NCBI GenBank assembly: GCA_963749415.1
Contig: CAVVMG010000001.1
Location: 2,542,001-2,606,000, forward strand
Direction of reading: 5' to 3'
DNA length: 64,000 nt
DNA from: JALYNX01 sp963749415
Lineage (GTDB): Bacteria > Actinomycetota > Acidimicrobiia > Spongiisociales > ZC4RG35
Shown here: in pieces, positions 36,107-45,000 of the stretch
Layout: every line of letters starts with the position of its first letter
How positions within the stretch are numbered: the stretch's first letter is position 1
Notes under the pieces: model-generated
The model's input: the letters and a program-made list of their open reading frames with translations, nothing else
Databases searched by the model: none
What the model was told of the DNA's origin: nothing
Position numbers and translations under genes: made by a program

Positions 36107-37921
36107 ATGAACGCATACATCACCGCTGTCGGCTCCTATCTGCCGGGCCCGCCGGTCGGCAACGACGAGATCGAGGCCTATCTCGGGACGAGCAACCAGT
36201 CGGAGCGCTTGCGGCGTCGGATGCTGGAGGCCAACGGCATCGAAAAGCGCCACTACGCCATCGATCGTCAGGGACGCACACTCATGCTCAACGAAGAGCT
36301 GGCCGAGGCCGCGATCCGGGCCGCCCTCCAAGCGAGAGGGGCGACTGCCAATGACGTGGAGATGTTGGCCACCGGCACCACCCAGGGCGACCTCCCCGTT
36401 CCCGGGTTCGCCTCCATGGTGCACGGGCGTCTTGGCGGCGGCCCCATGGAGATCCTCTCCGCGGGCGGCGTTTGCTGCTCCGGAGTCGCTGCGATGAGAG
36501 CGGCGGAGGCGTCGATCCTTCTCGGGCGGCACCGGATGGCGGTGGCAGTCGGCTCCGAGATGGTGAGCCGCACCCTCCGAACCAATCGCATTCCCGATTC
36601 CGGTGCCCCCTCTTTCGACTCCGAGTTCCTCCGCTACATGCTCTCCGACGGGGCGGGCGCGGTTGTCATCGAGGATCGGCCCCGAAGCGACGGGTTGTCG
36701 CTTCGCATCGACTGGTCCCACCTTGTCTCACACGCCCACCGTTTCCCGGTTTGCATGTATGCGGGGTCGGCCACCCCGGACACGGTGGCGGCCGGGACCA
36801 CCTGGCAGGACCAGCCGACGCCGGCCGACGCCCACAGCGCCGGCATGCTCAACCTGAGGCAAGACACCGCGATCCTGAGCAACATCGTGGCCCTTGGAGT
36901 CGAGGAATACATCGGCCTGGTGCGCGAGGGCCGGATCGTCCCCGACGAGATCGACCATCTCCTTGTGCACTACAGCTCGGACTACTTCCGCTCCGACATC
37001 GTGCGACTCATGAGCGAAGCCGGACTGATGATTCCCGAGGAACGCTGGTTCACCAACCTCCGAACCCGGGGAAACACCGGCGCAGCCAGCATCTACATCA
37101 TGCTCGAGGAGGCGTTCAACGGTGGCCGCTTCTCCCCCGGTGACCGGATCCTGCTCATGGTCCCCGAATCGGGACGGTTCTCGGTGTCGTTCGTCCATCT
37201 CACCTGTGTCGGGCCGAGCCCGGAGACCGCGGACGATCCCATCGAGATCCCGGCCACCACGGCCGCCTCCGGATGGCTGCTCGAGGAGCTGGCCCTGGTC
37301 TGGGCCCGGTTCGAGATCCAACTGTCCTCGGTCCCGATCGTGGCCCGGATCGAGAGCGGGCAAGCCAGTCTCGACGACTACCGAAGCCTGCTCTACAACC
37401 TCCGCCAGCAGGTCAAAGAGGGCGCCCGCTGGATCACCCGGGCCGCCTCCAGTCTGACCTCGGAGCACACCGAGCTGCGCGCCGAGTTCATCGAGCACGC
37501 CGCCGAGGAACAGCGTGACTTCCGCATGCTCGAGGACGACTATGTGAACGTCGGTGGAGACCGCGCCGTGATCGAAGCCGGGGTCAAGAATCCCGGCTCG
37601 GAGGCGCTCTCCGCCTACATGTTCAACCAGGCGAGTCGGGAGAACCCCTTCGACCTGCTGGGGGCGATGTACATCATCGAGGGTCTCGGTGCCAACAAGG
37701 CAACCCGCTGGATGGAGCTGCTCCGCGACCAGTTGGACCTGACCCCGGACCAGGTCAGGTTCCTCACCTATCACGGTGGCGCCGACGAGGAGCACACCGA
37801 GAAGATGTTCACGATCCTGCGCTCCGATCTGATCACCCCCGAGATCGCCCGCTCCATCGTTCACACCGCCCGGGTGGTGGCACGCCTCTACGCCCTGCAG
37901 CTGGAAGAGGTGGACGAATGA
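36107..37921 (+). CDS. ketoacyl-ACP synthase III fused to a heme-oxygenase-like (diiron oxidase-type) domain
   Basis: A 604-residue fusion. Residues 1-370 are a KAS III thiolase fold with the complete Cys-His-Asn triad: GGVCCSGVAAM (Cys124), LLVHYSSDYF (His288), RTRGNTGAAS (Asn323). Residues about 385-604 form an all-helical heme-oxygenase-like domain (ESGQASLDDYRSLLYNLRQQ). Metal-type residues are Glu525 (MYIIEGLG) and H556-x3-D560-x2-H563 (YHGGADEEH), the spacing seen in CADD/UndA-like oxidases; the other pair appears as His464 and Asp471 instead of the usual Glu and His. It may condense an acyl chain and then oxidise or cleave it. ATG chosen by its GATCCT box. The next gene overlaps by 4 bp. 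Confidence 0.85.
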   Translation: MNAYITAVGSYLPGPPVGNDEIEAYLGTSNQSERLRRRMLEANGIEKRHYAIDRQGRTLMLNEELAEAAIRAALQARGATANDVEMLATGTTQGDLPVPGFASMVHGRLGGGPMEILSAGGVCCSGVAAMRAAEASILLGRHRMAVAVGSEMVSRTLRTNRIPDSGAPSFDSEFLRYMLSDGAGAVVIEDRPRSDGLSLRIDWSHLVSHAHRFPVCMYAGSATPDTVAAGTTWQDQPTPADAHSAGMLNLRQDTAILSNIVALGVEEYIGLVREGRIVPDEIDHLLVHYSSDYFRSDIVRLMSEAGLMIPEERWFTNLRTRGNTGAASIYIMLEEAFNGGRFSPGDRILLMVPESGRFSVSFVHLTCVGPSPETADDPIEIPATTAASGWLLEELALVWARFEIQLSSVPIVARIESGQASLDDYRSLLYNLRQQVKEGARWITRAASSLTSEHTELRAEFIEHAAEEQRDFRMLEDDYVNVGGDRAVIEAGVKNPGSEALSAYMFNQASRENPFDLLGAMYIIEGLGANKATRWMELLRDQLDLTPDQVRFLTYHGGADEEHTEKMFTILRSDLITPEIARSIVHTARVVARLYALQLEEVDE

Positions 37922-38808
37922 TCGACGTCAGACCGAGTCAGATGCTGGACTCCGGTGGTCCCGGGATCTGGGAGGCGCTGGCTGGAGACCCCACATTCCA
38001 CTTCGACCGCCACGCCCTGGCCCTGCTCCGACGTGATCATGCGCGGTGGTCGCATCGCTGGGTGCGGCCACCAGTACGGATACTGAGCCGAATCCTTGTG
38101 GCGGTGATCGTCGTGGTAAAGCGGGTGCTCCCCTTCCAGTTCTCCTCGCACCGCCTTCTCGACCGTCTCGGGATCTGGTTCATGACCCGTTTCGTCTCCG
38201 AGGAGGGCGGGGAGCTGTTGCTCCGTCATTTTGTCATCGAGACCAATGTCCTGGCCTTCATCGCCCGCAACTCCGGGCTCGACGAGCCGACCCTGCGTCC
38301 GGCGTGTCTCGACCAATTGGACGACAACGCGGTCATCGTCCATGACCTGAACCTCTATGAGGTGCTGGCCGGCCTCGGGGGTCGGCCCCTGCCCCGGCCC
38401 GAGCAGCGCATGATCCCCCTCGACTACTCCATGTTGGAGGTGGGGCCGATCCAGGCCTCGACAACCCGGAAGCTGCTGCGGCTCGACCTGGAAACGGGGA
38501 TGTGCCTGATGAACATCATGTTCTCTCTGCTCACAACGAGTGACGAGTACCGGAGGGCGGTGCACTCCCTCCAGCTCGACGAGTCGGTCCTGTCGATCCT
38601 CGCCGAGCTCACCGGCGACGATCTGTTCCGCAGCTGGAAGCCGGCCGGCTACATCCCGATGGTCCGCACCAGCCGGGATGTGCCCCGCGACCTGTTCGCC
38701 CACGCGGTGATCCACGAATACATCCACGCCCGGCTCGGTGACCACGCCCGACGATGTGGCCAGGGTGCCGTTTGTCCGGCACTGCGAGATGCGCTGGCTT
38801 CGATCTGA
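37918..38808 (+). CDS. membrane-associated protein of unknown function
   Basis: I do not recognise this 296-residue protein. A basic N-terminal region (HARWSHRWVRPPVR) leads into a hydrophobic helix (ILSRILVAVIVVVKRVLPF, about residues 54-72), then a mostly helical body rich in conserved-looking charged and aromatic residues (FVSEEGGELLLRHFVIETNVL; DLNLYEVLAGLG; HAVIHEYIHARLGDHARR). No enzyme signature is convincing. ATGA overlap with the KAS III fusion shows that the two are made together, so it may be a partner that positions or channels the acyl product at the membrane. Confidence 0.72.
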   Translation: MIDVRPSQMLDSGGPGIWEALAGDPTFHFDRHALALLRRDHARWSHRWVRPPVRILSRILVAVIVVVKRVLPFQFSSHRLLDRLGIWFMTRFVSEEGGELLLRHFVIETNVLAFIARNSGLDEPTLRPACLDQLDDNAVIVHDLNLYEVLAGLGGRPLPRPEQRMIPLDYSMLEVGPIQASTTRKLLRLDLETGMCLMNIMFSLLTTSDEYRRAVHSLQLDESVLSILAELTGDDLFRSWKPAGYIPMVRTSRDVPRDLFAHAVIHEYIHARLGDHARRCGQGAVCPALRDALASI

Positions 38809-38848
38809 CCGCCATGGGTCCGGGCTTTGCGCCCGATAGCCTCTGCCC

Positions 38849-39991
38849 GTGGCCGTAGCCAGCCGGGGAGGTCCCGAACTTCTACCCGTGGACCGCACCC
38901 TGACCAGGGTGGTCATCCTGATGCGGCTGCTGGGTTGGGTCTGGATGGTGATCCTGATCGTGGTGGCAATGCTCACCGCGGACCCGGAGCCGGATGTCCC
39001 GATCCTGATCGGCGCCTTGGTGGTGGGCACTGCCGGGACCGGCTTGACCCTCCTCGCCGCGGCCCGTGGATTCCTCGGTGAGGCCTGGTACGTGGTCGTC
39101 GACGGGGCCCTAGCCCTGCTCCTGGTGTCCGCCGGGTGGTTCGCCGGGACCGACTTCGTATCCGGTGGCTATCCCGCCTCCTGGCTGTTCATCGTCGCCT
39201 ACGCGACCAATTTTCGGACAACAGTCATCATTGGATTCATTGCGACCGCGGTGTTCGCCCTCCTCCATTCGGTCATGGAGCTCGATCAGACCCGACTTTT
39301 CGGGAGCATCCAGTTTCTGGTGGTGGCTGTGGTGGTGGGGTGGGCCTTCGACGCTCTCCGGGAGCGGGAGCGGCTTCGCATCCAGGCCGAGGAAGAGCGG
39401 GAAGAGGCCGAGACCGAGCTGGCCCGGGAGCGGCAGCGTTCGATGCGGCTCGAGGAGAGGTCCGGGATCGCCCGCCGCCTGCACGACTCGGTGCTGCAGA
39501 CGTTGAAGCTGATCAGCGATACCGCAGAGGATCCGGCAGAGGTCCGCTATCTGGCCCGGGTCCAGGAGCGCGATCTGCGACGGACGATCAACGAGTACCA
39601 GTCACCGTATGAGGACAGCTTCCGGGCCCGGCTCCTCGAAATGCGGGCGAATGTGGAGGACCGGTTCCGGGTGGAGATCGAAGAGGTGATCCGGGACGAC
39701 GCCGACGTGAACGACGCGTTGCGCGTGGTGGTCGCGGCCACCGGGGAGGCGCTGAACAACGCCGCCCGTCACTCGGGGGTGCGCCAGATCGACCTGTTCT
39801 CCGAGATCCGGGAAGGGGTGGCCCAGGTGAATGTCCGCGATCGGGGCGTCGGGTTCGACCCCCAAGGGATGTCCCAAGGTGGTGGGCTGATGGATTCCAT
39901 CGTGAACCGGGTGGCGGCGGCGGGTGGCACGGCCCAGATCAAGTCGGCGCCGGGGAGCGGCACCGAAGTGGTGATCCGGGTCCCGCTATGA
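38849..39991 (+). CDS. NarL-type sensor histidine kinase
   Basis: A 380-residue membrane kinase. Residues about 20-165 contain five or six transmembrane helices with little periplasmic sequence, suggesting a membrane or lipid-associated signal. A coiled coil (RIQAEEEREEAETELARERQ) leads to the HisKA_3 dimerisation helix, where IARRLHDSVLQTLKLI carries the phospho-accepting His. The ATPase domain has GEALNNAARHSG (N box), VRDRGVGFDP (G1) and GSGTEVVIRV. GTG start lies 6 nt after TAGCCT (38837-38842), a leaderless pattern, so it can be transcribed apart from the genes upstream. Its stop overlaps the regulator start by 4 bp. Confidence 0.9.
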   Translation: MAVASRGGPELLPVDRTLTRVVILMRLLGWVWMVILIVVAMLTADPEPDVPILIGALVVGTAGTGLTLLAAARGFLGEAWYVVVDGALALLLVSAGWFAGTDFVSGGYPASWLFIVAYATNFRTTVIIGFIATAVFALLHSVMELDQTRLFGSIQFLVVAVVVGWAFDALRERERLRIQAEEEREEAETELARERQRSMRLEERSGIARRLHDSVLQTLKLISDTAEDPAEVRYLARVQERDLRRTINEYQSPYEDSFRARLLEMRANVEDRFRVEIEEVIRDDADVNDALRVVVAATGEALNNAARHSGVRQIDLFSEIREGVAQVNVRDRGVGFDPQGMSQGGGLMDSIVNRVAAAGGTAQIKSAPGSGTEVVIRVPL

Positions 39992-40644
39992 ACGAAGAGT
40001 CGAAGGCCCGGGTCTTCTTGGTGGAGGACCACCCGCTGACCCTGTTCGGACTGCAGCGCTACCTGGAGGACCGATTCTCGGTGGTTGGGTCGGCGACCGA
40101 GGCCGCTGCAGCGATCGAGCTCATCCTGGAGCGGCGCCCCGACCTGGTGCTCCTCGATGTCCACTTTCCGGGGGGAGGTGGAGCGGCGGTGATCGAAGCG
40201 GTGAAGAAGACAGACGACGAGATCAAGTTTCTGGCCTTCACCGTTTCCACCTCGGCAGAAGACGTGGTGCGGCTGTTCAAGGCGGGGGTCGACGGTTACG
40301 TCGTCAAGACCACCGACGGTCTCGCCCTGGAGGAGCAGATCCAGTTGGCCCTCGATGGGGGACGACCCGTGTCGCGGTACGTGGCTGGGCATCTGCTCAG
40401 CATCGACGATGTGGTGTCCACTCAGAGCGAGATCGAGAGTCTGACTCCCAAGGAGCGGGAGGTCGTGACCTTGATCGCCAGGGGCTTTCGTTACCGAGAG
40501 GCCGCCGAGGAGCTGGGGATCAGCCAGAAAACGCTGGAGACGCACATGAGGCATGTCTTCGAGAAGCTGGGTGTGGCCAGTCGTAACGAGATGACCAGGG
40601 TGGCGTTCGAGACCGGTTTCCTCAGGCCCGGCGACTTCGACTGA
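39988..40644 (+). CDS. NarL/LuxR family response regulator
   Basis: A 218-residue regulator, cognate to the preceding kinase (ATGA overlap). Receiver domain: LVEDHPL (acidic pair), LVLLDVHFPGG (phospho-acceptor Asp), FTVSTSAEDVV (Thr/Ser switch), GYVVKTT (Lys). The C-terminal LuxR helix-turn-helix is LTPKEREVVTLIARGFRYRE with AAEELGISQKTLETHMRHVF. The copy of the 28-bp shared element upstream of the acyltransferase begins 6 bp after its stop codon. It probably activates both promoters that carry the element. Confidence 0.92.
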   Translation: MNEESKARVFLVEDHPLTLFGLQRYLEDRFSVVGSATEAAAAIELILERRPDLVLLDVHFPGGGGAAVIEAVKKTDDEIKFLAFTVSTSAEDVVRLFKAGVDGYVVKTTDGLALEEQIQLALDGGRPVSRYVAGHLLSIDDVVSTQSEIESLTPKEREVVTLIARGFRYREAAEELGISQKTLETHMRHVFEKLGVASRNEMTRVAFETGFLRPGDFD

Positions 40645-40649
40645 CCCGA

Positions 40650-40696
40650 CATCAGGGTATATCCCGATGGTGGGATCTAGCGCCCCTGCCGATGCT
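40650..40696 (+). promoter_or_regulatory. second copy of the shared 28-bp element, before the acyltransferase gene
   Basis: CATCAGGG (40650-40657) and the inverted repeat TCCC-GATGGT-GGGA (40662-40675), then 13 nt to GATGCT (40691-40696), 6 nt before the ATG. Order and spacing match those upstream of 36107; even the first codons are alike (ATGAnCGCATAC in both). Confidence 0.6.
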
Positions 40697-40702
40697 GTTC
40701 GC

Positions 40703-42025
40703 ATGAGCGCATACGGAAACGCACTTGAACTGGCAAGGAAGACGCCGGCCACCCGCAACCGTTACGTGGACCTGTTGCGGGCGTTCTCCATCCTGGTGGT
40801 CGTGGTCGGGCACTGGCTGATGGCCGCCCCGCAGGTGATGGGCGATGGCCTCGCCTACAACCAGCTGTTATCGACGAACAGCTGGACCCATTATCTGACC
40901 TGGATCGTCCAGGTGATGCCGATCTTCTTCCTGGTCGGTGGCTACGCCAACGCCGGGAGCTGGCGATCGGCGCAGCTCGAGTCGGAGCGATACGGGGCGT
41001 GGCTCCGGGCCAGGTTGCGGCGACTGGTCCTCCCCGTCCTGCCATTGCTCGCGGTATGGACCATCGCCGCCTACGCCATGATCCGGCTGGGCCTCGATCC
41101 GGACGGGATCCGGATGGCATCCCAGGCGGCATTGGTCCCGCTCTGGTTTCTCGCCACCTACCTGCTCGTGGTTGCGTTGACCCCGGTCACGCTGAGGGCC
41201 TGGGATCGGTTTGGATTCGCATCCCTAGTGGTGGGTGCGGCACTGGCGGGAGCCATGGACCTGCTGTCGATCGGACTCGGGATCATCCCCGCCGGGTTTC
41301 TAAACTATGTGTTCGTTTGGGGGACGGTGCACGGGCTCGGCTATGCGTGGGCCGACTCCAGAATCGGCGGGGTCACCCGTCGCGTAGCTCTGTCAGCGTT
41401 TGGGCTGGCGACCACCGCCGCTCTGGTGATTCTGGGCCCGTACCCGGTTGCCATGGTCGGTCTCGACACCAGGGAAGTGACCAACAGCCAACCACCCAAG
41501 GTGACGCTGATCGCGCTGGCGCTTTTCCAGGCCGGCCTTCTGCTCGCTATCGAGGGCCCGGTTCGGCGCTGGTTGGACCGAGAGCGGGTGTGGGCGCCGG
41601 TCGTGATGATCAATGGCCGGATCATGACCATCTACCTGTGGCACATGACCGCGATGGTGTTGGTGATCGGCGGCCTGCTGCTGGCTGATGGCGCCGGCCT
41701 CAGGGTCGAGGTCGACTCGCCGGCGTGGTGGCTGTCCCGGCCGCTATGGCTGGGGGCACTGGCGGCCATCACCTGGCCTTTCATGATGGCGTTCGGACGA
41801 TTCGAACACCCGAGTGTGGACCGTCGTCCGGCGCCTCGAACATGGAGGCCGGTGCTGGCCGTCCTGTTGTTCTGCGCCGGCCTCGGGTTTCTGGCCGCCA
41901 CCGGGATCGCCGATGACCAGGGTCTGAACGGCCTGGTCCTGTCCCTGCCCTTGATTGCCGCCGTGGCGGGCGGCGTCGGGGGCGCCAGGTGGTGGCAACG
42001 AACGAAGGGAGAGTTGTCCCGGTAG
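40703..42025 (+). CDS. acyltransferase 3 family membrane protein
   Basis: A 440-residue integral membrane acyltransferase with about ten transmembrane helices. The family signature is RNRYVDLLRAFSILVVVVGH near the N terminus, with catalytic-type His in VVGHWL, followed by FFLVGGYANA and RLRRLVLPVL. Members transfer acetyl or longer acyl groups to sugars, lipids or peptides on the membrane. Sharing the upstream element with the KAS III fusion operon suggests that it handles that pathway's product. The ATG is set by the conserved spacing to GATGCT. Confidence 0.88.
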   Translation: MSAYGNALELARKTPATRNRYVDLLRAFSILVVVVGHWLMAAPQVMGDGLAYNQLLSTNSWTHYLTWIVQVMPIFFLVGGYANAGSWRSAQLESERYGAWLRARLRRLVLPVLPLLAVWTIAAYAMIRLGLDPDGIRMASQAALVPLWFLATYLLVVALTPVTLRAWDRFGFASLVVGAALAGAMDLLSIGLGIIPAGFLNYVFVWGTVHGLGYAWADSRIGGVTRRVALSAFGLATTAALVILGPYPVAMVGLDTREVTNSQPPKVTLIALALFQAGLLLAIEGPVRRWLDRERVWAPVVMINGRIMTIYLWHMTAMVLVIGGLLLADGAGLRVEVDSPAWWLSRPLWLGALAAITWPFMMAFGRFEHPSVDRRPAPRTWRPVLAVLLFCAGLGFLAATGIADDQGLNGLVLSLPLIAAVAGGVGGARWWQRTKGELSR

Positions 42026-42094
42026 GAGCTGTTCCCCAACCAGTTGGCAACCTCGTCGCGAACGTACACTCGGCCGCAACAAGAGGTCCCCGGG

Positions 42095-45000
42095 TTGCAA
42101 TCAACTGAACACCGCAATGCGGAGCCGTCCTTTGGGGCCTATCTCCCGATGGATCGCCGGCGCGAGCTGGCGGGGCTGGGCCAGGTCGAGGCACTGTCCA
42201 AGGGAGCGGTGCTGTTCGCCGACATTTCCGGCTTCACCAGGATCACCGAGGAGTTGGGCCGCACGCTGGGGCCACGACGCGGCGCCGAGGAGCTGACCAC
42301 GCTGCTCAGCCGGGTGTTCGGGCCGATCACCGCCGCTATCGACCGCCAGAACGGCAGCATCATCTCGTTCGGTGGGGACTCGGTGATGAGCTGGTTCGGC
42401 GATGACGACGGCACCCGCGCCACTGCCGTCGGGCTGGAACTGGTCGCCATCCTCCGGGATTTTCGCCAGGCCGAGCACGGACCGGCGCAGTCCCTCGACA
42501 TCAAGGCGGCGGTGGCCTCGGGGACAGCCCATCGGATCCGGGTGGGTCGGGCTCGACATGCCTACATGGACGTCCTCACCGGCGAGGTCATCGCCTCTCT
42601 GGTTGCCGAGTCGAGCCTGCTCCGGGCCGGTGAGGTCGCAGTGAGCCCTGCGGTGGCCTCCGCCATCGCCGACCGAGCGCGGCTGCGGACGGTCACGGAG
42701 AACGAAAGGGAGCGCCATCTCGTCGAGGACATGACCGAGGCTCCCCGACCGGAATCCGCGCTCGATCCCGACTTTGCCGACCATGTCACTGCCGGGGAAT
42801 GGCTGCTCCCCTTCGTCAGAGAGCACCTCGAGCAGGGCCTGAGTGGGCTCATGGGCCAGTTGCGGGACGTGGTCACCATGTTCGTCGGGTTCGGTCACGC
42901 GCAATCGGAGGGCGGTGAGCAGCACGAATCGTTCGACGTCTTCGTCTCCAGGGCCCAAGAGGTGGTCGCCTCCTACGAGGGCATGGTGCTTCAGGCCTTG
43001 ATCGACGAGAAGGGCCCACACATCTATGCGGTGTTCGGCGCCTCTATGGCCCACCAGGACGAATCGCGGCGTGCGGTGGTTGCCGCCCAGGAATTGGTCG
43101 GGGCGGTCGACACCGGATCGATGGTCCGGGTGGGGATTGCCAGCGGCGCGGCCTACGTCGGAGCCTACGGCGGCAGCCACCGAATGACCTTTGGGGTGAT
43201 CGGTCCCAGCGTCAACCTGGCAGCACGGCTGATGCAGGAAGCCACACCGGGCTCGATCTACGTCACCGAGCACATCGCCCGACAGAAGGGCCACCAGACC
43301 GAGTTCTCCGACATGGGCTCGATCCAGCTCAAGGGGATCGAACACCCGGTACGCGTCCACTCCACCCTGCCCACGGCGACCCGCCCGACGCTGTCACGCA
43401 CCGAGCGGGCCTCGGGCCGGCTCATCGGACGCGATCGAGAGCGCGCCCTGCTCGCCGGCGGGCTGGCCCGCCTCCAGGGGGGACAGGGCGACACTTTCAT
43501 CATCGAGGGGGCGGCAGGCATCGGTAAGTCGCGGCTTCTCGCCGACTTCGTCGAGCAGGCCCGGCTGATGGGAACCACGGTGATAACCACCGCCGGTGAG
43601 GAGATCGAGCACGCCACCGCCTTCTTCGCCTGGAGGTCGATCATCCGTCAGTTGTTTGGGGGAGACGACGCCGAGGCCGAGGCGCGTCTCCTCGCATTCG
43701 TCACCGCTGACGCGTGGCGTGCCGACCGTATCGGCCTGCTCGAGTCGATCATCGCCTCTCCGGTCGAGGACACCTACCTCACCGCGGGCATGGAACCCGC
43801 ATTGCGGATGGAGAACACCCAACAGCTGCTCACCGCCATCGTCCGTGACGCCCCCCGGTCGGCACCTCTGGTCCTCGTCCTCGACGACGGACACTGGATG
43901 GACTCCTCGTCGTGGGCGATGGCAGAGCGCGCCGGCCGGGAGATCACATCACTGATGGTCGTGATTGGGACCAGGCCGTTCAGCGAGGCCGCCGGCAACC
44001 CGCCCCCAGAGGAGTATTTGCCGCTCCTCGAGGAGGACGACACCACCCATGTCCTGCTCGCCGAGCTCGAGCCCACCGAGGCCCTGGAGCTGGTCGAGTA
44101 CTCCCTAGGAGTGAAGAGCCTTCCCGGGCCGGTCACCGAATTGATCGTGGAACAGGCCGGGGGTCACCCCTACTTCAGCGAGGAGATCGGGTTCGCCCTT
44201 CGTGATGCCGGGCTGCTCATCGTCGAAGACGGGGAGAGCCGGCTCGCCCCCGAGGTGCACGATCTGAGCGAGATCGACTTTCCGCAGAGCGTCCAGGAGG
44301 TGATCACCGGGCGCTTCGACCGCCTCGCGGTGCCGGAGCAGTCGACATTGAAGGTGGCCAGTGTGATCGGCCGGGAGTTCGACGTGGAGACTCTGGCTCA
44401 CATCTACCCGGGGACGGTCACCGTCGCGCAGGTTGGGGAGACCCTGGAGGGGCTGGTCCCGCTCGACCTGATCCAACCAGTTGCCGGTTCCGGGGATCGC
44501 TACCGATTTCGCCATGCCATCACCAGGGACATCGCCTACGGGCTGCTCCTCTACTCACAGCGTCACGAGCTCCACGGCGCGGTGGCCCGGTGGATGGAGA
44601 CCAGGTACGCCGACGATCCCGAGCAGGTCCTCGCCGCTCTCGCCTACCACAGCCGTAACAGCCTCTCTTCCGACTCCGACGGCGCAGAGGTCGACCGCGC
44701 CCTCGACTATCTGGGCCGGGCCGGGCGCCGGTCGCTACGCAGCTTCGCCCACCGGGAAGCGATCGGCTTTCTCTCCGACGCCCTGCTCATCGCCTCCGGC
44801 GAGAACAAGCTGGGAGACCTGGCCGGGGTCAAGCCCGGCACACCAGTCCCGGACCGGGTGCGAGCACGCTGGGAGCAGGACCTCGCCGAGGCCCATCTCG
44901 GCATGGGGCGGGTCGACCAGAGCGCTCTCCACTTCGAGCGGGCCCTCCAGCTCCACGGCTACCCCATGGGTCAGGGCAAGGTCGGGGTGGGTGCCCGCCT

